Source: Actinokineospora globicatena (GTDB lineage Bacteria > Actinomycetota > Actinomycetes > Mycobacteriales > Pseudonocardiaceae). Taken from it: a DNA stretch of 64,000 nucleotides. Location: positions 186,001 to 250,000 of the forward strand of contig NZ_JAMTCR010000004.1 of NCBI RefSeq assembly GCF_024171945.1, in the 5' to 3' direction. Shown here piece after piece: positions 59,463 through 64,000 of this stretch (positions within the stretch are counted from its first letter, which is position 1; every line of letters starts with the position of its first letter). The position numbers and the translations under genes are program-made. The notes under the pieces were generated by a model. It had not been told where the DNA came from, searched no databases, and saw only the letters and a list, made by a program, of their open reading frames with translations.

Positions 59463-60230
59463 GTGTCGGACCCCCAGCGCCCCGGACCGCCTTGGCCGCC
59501 CGAGCAGTACAACCGCTCCGGTGAGACCGAGTGGATCCCCCGCGTGCAAAGCGGACGACGCCCCGACGAGCCGTTCCGGTTCCAGGAGGAACCCGCGCCA
59601 GCCAAGACGAACCCGGCGCTGACCTGGGCGTTGCGCGCGGCGGGGCTCATCGCCGTCGCCGTGGTCTCCGGCCTGGTGTTCTTCTACGTGCGAGGTGGCG
59701 GCGAGACCACGACCACCCCGCCCACCCAGTCGAGCAAGCCGCGCCCGACCGGCGTCTACGAGTTCGTCGCCCATCCCGATGTCACCCAGCCGAGGGTCGA
59801 CAGCGACTGCGCGCAGCACGCCTACGGCAAGACCCAGGAGCTGCTCGCCCAGCCGGGCCAGTGCCGCCGGGTGACCCAGGCCCTCTACACCGCCGACGTC
59901 AAGGGCAAGCAGGCGCTGGTCGCGGTGTCGGTGGTGCGGATGGGCGACAAGGACAAGGCCACCGGCCTGGTGCAGCTCGTCAACGCCAACGAGACCGGCA
60001 ACATCAAGGACCTGCTCCGCGAGGGCGTGGTCAAGGCACCGCCGCTGAGGTCGCTGAGCAACGGCTACGCCTCCCAGCTCACCGGGGACACCGTGGTCAT
60101 CATCGAGGCCGACTACGCCCCGGCCAAGGGCAAGGCCGTGGGCACCAAGGCCGACAAGGACCTGCTGGACAAGGTCTGCGAGGACGCGCTGCGCCTCGGC
60201 CCGGAGATCGACCCCGACTCCGGCGGCTGA
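59463..60230 (+). CDS. Single-pass membrane protein of unknown function
   Basis: 255 residues. A Pro-rich cytoplasmic N-terminus, one helix (ALRAAGLIAVAVVSGLVFFY, about residues 58-77), a Thr/Pro linker and an extracytoplasmic domain with two cysteines (DSDCAQHAYG; QPGQCRRVTQALY). It resembles the 53.7-56.8 kb paralogues in plan but lacks their end motif. The start is GTG 59463. Confidence 0.75.
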   Translation: MSDPQRPGPPWPPEQYNRSGETEWIPRVQSGRRPDEPFRFQEEPAPAKTNPALTWALRAAGLIAVAVVSGLVFFYVRGGGETTTTPPTQSSKPRPTGVYEFVAHPDVTQPRVDSDCAQHAYGKTQELLAQPGQCRRVTQALYTADVKGKQALVAVSVVRMGDKDKATGLVQLVNANETGNIKDLLREGVVKAPPLRSLSNGYASQLTGDTVVIIEADYAPAKGKAVGTKADKDLLDKVCEDALRLGPEIDPDSGG

Positions 60231-60374
60231 CCCACACGGGTCATGTGACGCGGAACTCCTACGGCCCGGCTCGCGCCGCCCGATTACCTACGCCTGAGGG
60301 TGTCCCCGGCCGCGCGCCGAGGCGCCCCCACCGCAGCGTGGGCGGTCCGCGCGCCGGACAGGGAGAAACTTCGC

Positions 60375-61970
60375 ATGGCTGATCTCGTGACCCGCAACCC
60401 GCTGCGCCGCAACCTCGGCGCCCGGGTGTTCAGCGCCTTCCTCGTGCTCGCCGTGGTGGTGATCGCCCTCGGCGTGTTCAGCCTCACCCAGCAGGGTGAC
60501 CTGCGGGACCGCGCCACCGCGATCTCCGAGGACACCGTCACCCCGCTGGTCGACGTGAAGGCCGCGCAGACCTCGAACCTCACCGCGCTGCTCACCGACG
60601 TCGTCATGGAGACCGTCAAGGACCCCGCCGCGCTGGAGAGCCTGGCCAAGGGCCGTGACGGCTACCTGGCCCAGTCCGACACCGACTTCGCCAAGCTGGC
60701 CACCAGCATCCCGGCCGAGCTGCAGCCGGTGCTCACCCAGCTGATCGCCGACAACCAGGCGTTCTGGACCTCGCACAAGGCCCGCCGCGCCGCCACCGCC
60801 GCCGGGGACACCGCCAACGAGGTCAAGTACAACCAGGAGGCCCAGCAGAACCTGCCCAAGGTCAACGAGGGCTTCGCGAAGCTGACCGCCGACCTGGTGC
60901 GCTACGCCGAGACCCAGCGCCAGGAGATCTCGGACATGACCAGCACCTCCCGCTGGCTGACCATCGCCGTCATCTCCGCCGCCGTGCTGCTGGCCTTCGC
61001 GCTCGGCTGGCTGCTGACCCGCAGCATCCGCAAGCCGGTGCGCACCCTGCAGGACTACGCGAACAAGGTCGCCGCCGGTGACCTCACCCAGGACGTCGCG
61101 GTCCACTCGGCCGACGAGATCGGCGAGATGGGCCGCGCGCTGCACCACGCCGTCAACGAGATCCGCACCGTCGTCTCCGATGTCGCCGACTCCGCCTCCG
61201 GGCTCGCCGGTTCCGCCGACCGCTTGGCCGCCACCAACGGCAGGCTGACCGACGCCGCGGGCTCGACCTCGCACCGCGCCGGTGAGGTGTCCAACGCCGC
61301 GGGCCGGGTGTCCGACAGCGTCAGCACCGTCTCCGCCGCCGCCGACGAGCTCGGCGCCTCCATCCGCGAGATCGCCGCCAACACCTCGGAGGCGGCCAAG
61401 GTCGGCGCCGAGGCCACCGCGACCGCCCAGCACACCAACGACATCATCACCCGGCTCGGGTCGTCCTCGGCCGAGATCGGCGACGTCCTCAAGACGATCC
61501 GCTCCATCGCCGAGCAGACCAACCTGCTGGCCCTCAACGCGACCATCGAGGCCGCGCGGGCCGGGGACGCGGGCAAGGGCTTCGCCGTCGTCGCCGGTGA
61601 GGTCAAGGACCTGGCCCAGGAGACCGCCAGCGCGACCGAGGACATCGGCCGCCGGGTCGCCGCCATCCAGACCGACACCGAGGCCGCGGTGGCCGCGATC
61701 GGGCAGATCGTGCAGGTCATCGACCGGGTCAACCAGTACCAGTCGGCGATCGCGGCGTCGGTGGAGGAGCAGTCGGCCACCTCCGACGAGGTCAGCCGCA
61801 GCGTCTCCGAGGCGGCCAACGGCACCAACGCCATCGCCTCGGCCATCACCGAGGTCGCGGGCGCGGCCGACGAGACCTCCCGCGGCGTCACCGAGGCCGA
61901 GCAGGCGACGACCGAGCTCACCCGCCTCAGCGGCAGGCTGCAGGAAATGGTCACCCGCTTCCGGTACTGA
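60375..61970 (+). CDS. Methyl-accepting chemotaxis protein
   Basis: 531 residues. Helix 1 ([19 protein letters not shown]), an extracellular four-helix sensor (about residues 45-185), helix 2 ([20 protein letters not shown]), a HAMP domain, then the signalling coiled coil. [20 protein letters not shown], continuing [15 protein letters not shown], is the conserved hairpin tip that docks CheA and CheW. ATG 60375 follows AGGGAG. No che or flagellar gene is in the window, so it may serve a distant array or a non-motility output. Confidence 0.94.
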   Translation: MADLVTRNPLRRNLGARVFSAFLVLAVVVIALGVFSLTQQGDLRDRATAISEDTVTPLVDVKAAQTSNLTALLTDVVMETVKDPAALESLAKGRDGYLAQSDTDFAKLATSIPAELQPVLTQLIADNQAFWTSHKARRAATAAGDTANEVKYNQEAQQNLPKVNEGFAKLTADLVRYAETQRQEISDMTSTSRWLTIAVISAAVLLAFALGWLLTRSIRKPVRTLQDYANKVAAGDLTQDVAVHSADEIGEMGRALHHAVNEIRTVVSDVADSASGLAGSADRLAATNGRLTDAAGSTSHRAGEVSNAAGRVSDSVSTVSAAADELGASIREIAANTSEAAKVGAEATATAQHTNDIITRLGSSSAEIGDVLKTIRSIAEQTNLLALNATIEAARAGDAGKGFAVVAGEVKDLAQETASATEDIGRRVAAIQTDTEAAVAAIGQIVQVIDRVNQYQSAIAASVEEQSATSDEVSRSVSEAANGTNAIASAITEVAGAADETSRGVTEAEQATTELTRLSGRLQEMVTRFRY

Positions 61971-62004
61971 CCGCTCCGGTACCGGTAAGACGCGGGTTCG
62001 GTGG

Positions 62005-62036
62005 CCGGGCGGGACTCCTCACGGGGTCCCGCCCGG
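62005..62036. terminator. Bidirectional terminator between MCP and DUF4439 genes
   Basis: CCGGGCGGGACTCC and GGGGTCCCGCCCGG form a 14-bp stem with one mismatch and a 4-base loop; TTTCC follows on the plus strand. It lies between converging stops (61970 and 62045). Confidence 0.85.
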
Positions 62037-62044
62037 TTTCCGTT

Positions 62045-62557
62045 CTAGGGTTGTCCAGGTAGCGCGGGGGTGATCGGGGTGATCCCGGCTGCCTTGCGCC
62101 ACCGCGTCGCGCGCACGGCCGACTCGGTCAGCGCGGCCACGGCGTTAGTGCGTACGTCGGCGTCGTCGGTCCGCTCCAAGACCGCCCGCCACGCGACCGT
62201 GCAGTCCTGCTCCGCGCCCACGACCAACTCCAGCGCCGACGCCTGGTTCGTGACCGGCTTCGGCGGTAGGTACGCGGGCTCGGCTGGCGCGGGTGTGGCA
62301 CCCGAAGCGCCGATCAGCCGCTCCGTCGTGTCGCGCCGCGACCGGTGCGCCTGCGCACCCTCGCCGATCGCCTTGTCGAACGACGCGGGCAGGAACGCGC
62401 TCACCAGCCCGTACACCCACACCGCGGCGTGCTCCGCGCCCAGCGCCGCCTGCACCGCGCCCGCCGTGTCCTGCGCCAGCGGCGGCCGTGTCGGCGGCAC
62501 CGAGGTAGAGACGACTTCCGTGCCTTGAGTGCCCGGGTCCTGCGTCGGCTGCGTCAC
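62045..62557 (-). CDS. DUF4439 ferritin-like domain protein
   Basis: 170 residues. ALGAEHAAVWVYGLVSAFLP (Glu-x-x-His on helix 1), AHRSRRDTTERLI and LVVGAEQDCTVAWRAVLE are the four-helix ferritin-like positions. Equivalent to Rv2844, next to rimP in mycobacteria. The GTG at 62555-62557 overlaps the upstream lipoprotein stop, so the two are coupled. The role is unknown; metal binding is possible. Confidence 0.85.
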   Translation of the reverse strand: MTQPTQDPGTQGTEVVSTSVPPTRPPLAQDTAGAVQAALGAEHAAVWVYGLVSAFLPASFDKAIGEGAQAHRSRRDTTERLIGASGATPAPAEPAYLPPKPVTNQASALELVVGAEQDCTVAWRAVLERTDDADVRTNAVAALTESAVRATRWRKAAGITPITPALPGQP

Positions 62558-63036
62558 GCCAGCACCTCCACCAGGCTCGCGCACCCGGCGGCCACCGAGC
62601 CGACCATCCCCGCCCGGTACCTGGGCACCCCGGCCACCACGTCGATCGCCTCCCGCTGCGCGCTGGTCAACCCGTCCGTCAACGCCTTCACCGCGGCCGC
62701 CTGGTCGGTGGGCGCGCTCGGCGCCTGCGTGGTCGTGGGCGCGGCGGAGGCCCCGGACGAACTGGGCTTGGGCGGGCGCTCCCGGTCGACCTCGCGCTGC
62801 AACAACTCGGCGTGCTCACCCCGGGACTTGGCCACCAGCGCCGCCGGGGCCGCCAGGGCCGGGACCGCGGTCGCGATCGCGTTCGCCAACGCGGCGTCCG
62901 AACGGGCCCGGGCGGCGAGCGCGGCCAGCGGATCGGGTGGCGGCGGGGCCGCGGGGGCGGGCGTGCAGGCGGCCAACCCGGCCGCCGCGGTCGCCAGCAG
63001 GAGGGCTCGGCGGGTCAGGGGAGGGGTGGCGCTCAC
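62554..63036 (-). CDS. Tat-type lipoprotein of unknown function
   Basis: 160 residues. The N-terminus TRRALLLATAAAGLAAC has a twin-arginine followed by a lipobox (LAAC), so the mature protein would be lipid-anchored outside the membrane. The rest is Ala/Pro-rich and helical. Corresponds in position to Rv2843. It is paired with the DUF4439 gene and divergent from rimP. Confidence 0.85.
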   Translation of the reverse strand: MSATPPLTRRALLLATAAAGLAACTPAPAAPPPPDPLAALAARARSDAALANAIATAVPALAAPAALVAKSRGEHAELLQREVDRERPPKPSSSGASAAPTTTQAPSAPTDQAAAVKALTDGLTSAQREAIDVVAGVPRYRAGMVGSVAAGCASLVEVLA

Positions 63037-63203
63037 AGCGGGTCATCCTGCCAGGCCCCCGCTCGGGCGGTCGGGGAACCGGGATGATCGCCTGCGGCGG
63101 CTGCCCCCGGACCGGCGAGATACGCTAGGTGACCACGGTCGGCGGACGGTACCGCCGACCGGCAGACAATCGCACCGTCGACCAGAACAGGGAGCGGCCA
63201 AAC

Positions 63204-63746
63204 GTGGCCAACCAGGGACAAGGCGATCCCATCACGGCCGAGCTGGAGCCGGTCGTCGCGGGCGCCATCGCCGAGGCCGGGTTCGAGCTCGAGCAGCTCG
63301 ACGTGGCCCAAGCGGGCCGCAGGCGGCTGGTGCGGGTCGTGGTGGACGGCGACGACGGCGTCGGTCTCGACGAGGTCGCGGTGGTCAGCCGCGCGGTGGC
63401 CGCGGTGCTCGACGAGCACGACGCGGTGCTCGGCGGCCCCTACACCCTCGAGGTCACCTCGCCCGGGGTCGACCGGCCGCTGACCCGCCCGAGGCACTGG
63501 CGGCGCGCACGGCTGCGGCTGGTGAAGGTTCGCCCGGTCGAGGGAACCGAGTTCACCGGCCGTGTCGGCGCGGCCGACGAGGACACCGACGGCGGGGTGC
63601 AGCTGCTCGTCGGCGGCGCGCTGCGCCGGGTCGGCTACCACGAGGTCGCCCACGCCGTGGTCGAGGTGGAGTTCAAGCAACCGCCGGTGGCGGAGTTGGC
63701 GATGCTCGAGGGTCGGGCGTCCGGTACTGAGGAGGACGCGCGATGA
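63204..63746 (+). CDS. rimP: Ribosome maturation factor RimP
   Basis: 180 residues. [39 protein letters not shown] and [20 protein letters not shown] are the RimP core. It aids 30S subunit maturation. The GTG at 63204 (VANQGQGD) has GGGAGCGG upstream. The stop overlaps the nusA ATG (ATGA), the standard rimP-nusA operon start. Confidence 0.96.
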   Translation: MANQGQGDPITAELEPVVAGAIAEAGFELEQLDVAQAGRRRLVRVVVDGDDGVGLDEVAVVSRAVAAVLDEHDAVLGGPYTLEVTSPGVDRPLTRPRHWRRARLRLVKVRPVEGTEFTGRVGAADEDTDGGVQLLVGGALRRVGYHEVAHAVVEVEFKQPPVAELAMLEGRASGTEEDAR

Positions 63747-64000
63747 ACGTGGACATCGCGGCGCTGCGCGCGATCGAGCGGGACAAGGACATCCCGTTCG
63801 AGACGGTCATCGAGGCCATCGAGACGGCGCTGCTGACCGCCTACAAGCACACCGAGGGGCACCAGGCGCACGCCCGCATCGACATCGACAAGCGCACCGG
63901 CCTGGTGCGCGTGCTCGCCTTCACCACCGGCGCCGACGGCGAGGTCGAGGACGAGTGGGACGACACCCCCGAGGGCTTCGGCCGGATCGCGGCCACCACC
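63743..64000 (+). CDS. nusA: Transcription termination/antitermination factor NusA (partial, 3' cut)
   Basis: The first 86 residues only. [20 protein letters not shown] and [14 protein letters not shown] are the actinobacterial NusA N-terminal domain that binds RNA polymerase. The S1 and KH domains lie beyond the window. Coupled to rimP by ATGA. Confidence 0.95.
   Translation, partial: MNVDIAALRAIERDKDIPFETVIEAIETALLTAYKHTEGHQAHARIDIDKRTGLVRVLAFTTGADGEVEDEWDDTPEGFGRIAATT

Noticed and set aside
1-64000. CRISPR arrays, tRNA or rRNA genes
   Set aside because: No regularly spaced direct repeats with unique spacers, and no cloverleaf with a GGTTCGA-type arm, were seen while reading both strands.

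Overview
The window is high-GC, gene-dense actinobacterial chromosome with many GTG/TTG starts and 4-bp stop/start overlaps. Phosphatidylinositol mannoside genes, mycobacterial gene order and an actinobacterial-type LexA box point to the order Mycobacteriales/Pseudonocardiales. The long non-coding repeats and the RIO-kinase/helicase block favour a Pseudonocardiaceae member. The genus is an inference.

Layout. (1) 1-2450: the 3' part of a NACHT NTPase, probably accessory, with a 3' end visibly less GC-rich than its neighbours. (2) 2447-7949: HIT hydrolase, a YceI/MarR pair, then pgsA-patA-pimA-Nudix, which builds phosphatidylinositol and its first mannosides. (3) 8098-9737: a large hairpin repeat, an IS3-family element and a G-rich tract. 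(4) 9738-16127: EF-G2-like GTPase, then the PLP-synthase genes pdxS and pdxT split by a self-contained XRE-azlCD cassette, then yebC. (5) 16190-19369: four small accessory genes and a membrane metallophosphoesterase. (6) 19397-28513: SOS-controlled ruvCAB, then yajC-secD-secF-apt-rel, the conserved recombination/secretion/stringent-response block. (7) 28611-37718: cyclophilin, a glyoxalase-II-like hydrolase, YibE/F and an intein-bearing radical SAM gene sharing a perfect LexA box, an acetyltransferase and yaaA. (8) 37719-47380: a composite non-coding repeat with a DnaA-box palindrome (three copies), RIO kinase, a DEAD-box helicase with a structured leader, a decayed YciI/sigma-factor pair, mtnA and proS. 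(9) 47382-62036: accessory genes: a DUF4132 gene plus a 1594-residue partner, three paralogous membrane-anchored secreted proteins, HAD, YjbQ, an aminotransferase and a chemoreceptor. (10) 62045-64000: the DUF4439/lipoprotein pair and rimP-nusA (cut by the window edge). In Mycobacterium tuberculosis this last block sits directly beside proS, so region 9 looks like an insertion.

The most promising undescribed material is non-coding: the composite repeat carrying ATCCACATGTGGAT (38.0, 38.4 and 46.8 kb), the approximately 100-nt structured leader before the helicase, and the three-copy GTTCG-N6-CGAAC operator array that straddles the starts of the XRE regulator and azlC. Functions were read from motifs and conserved gene order only; no database search was run.
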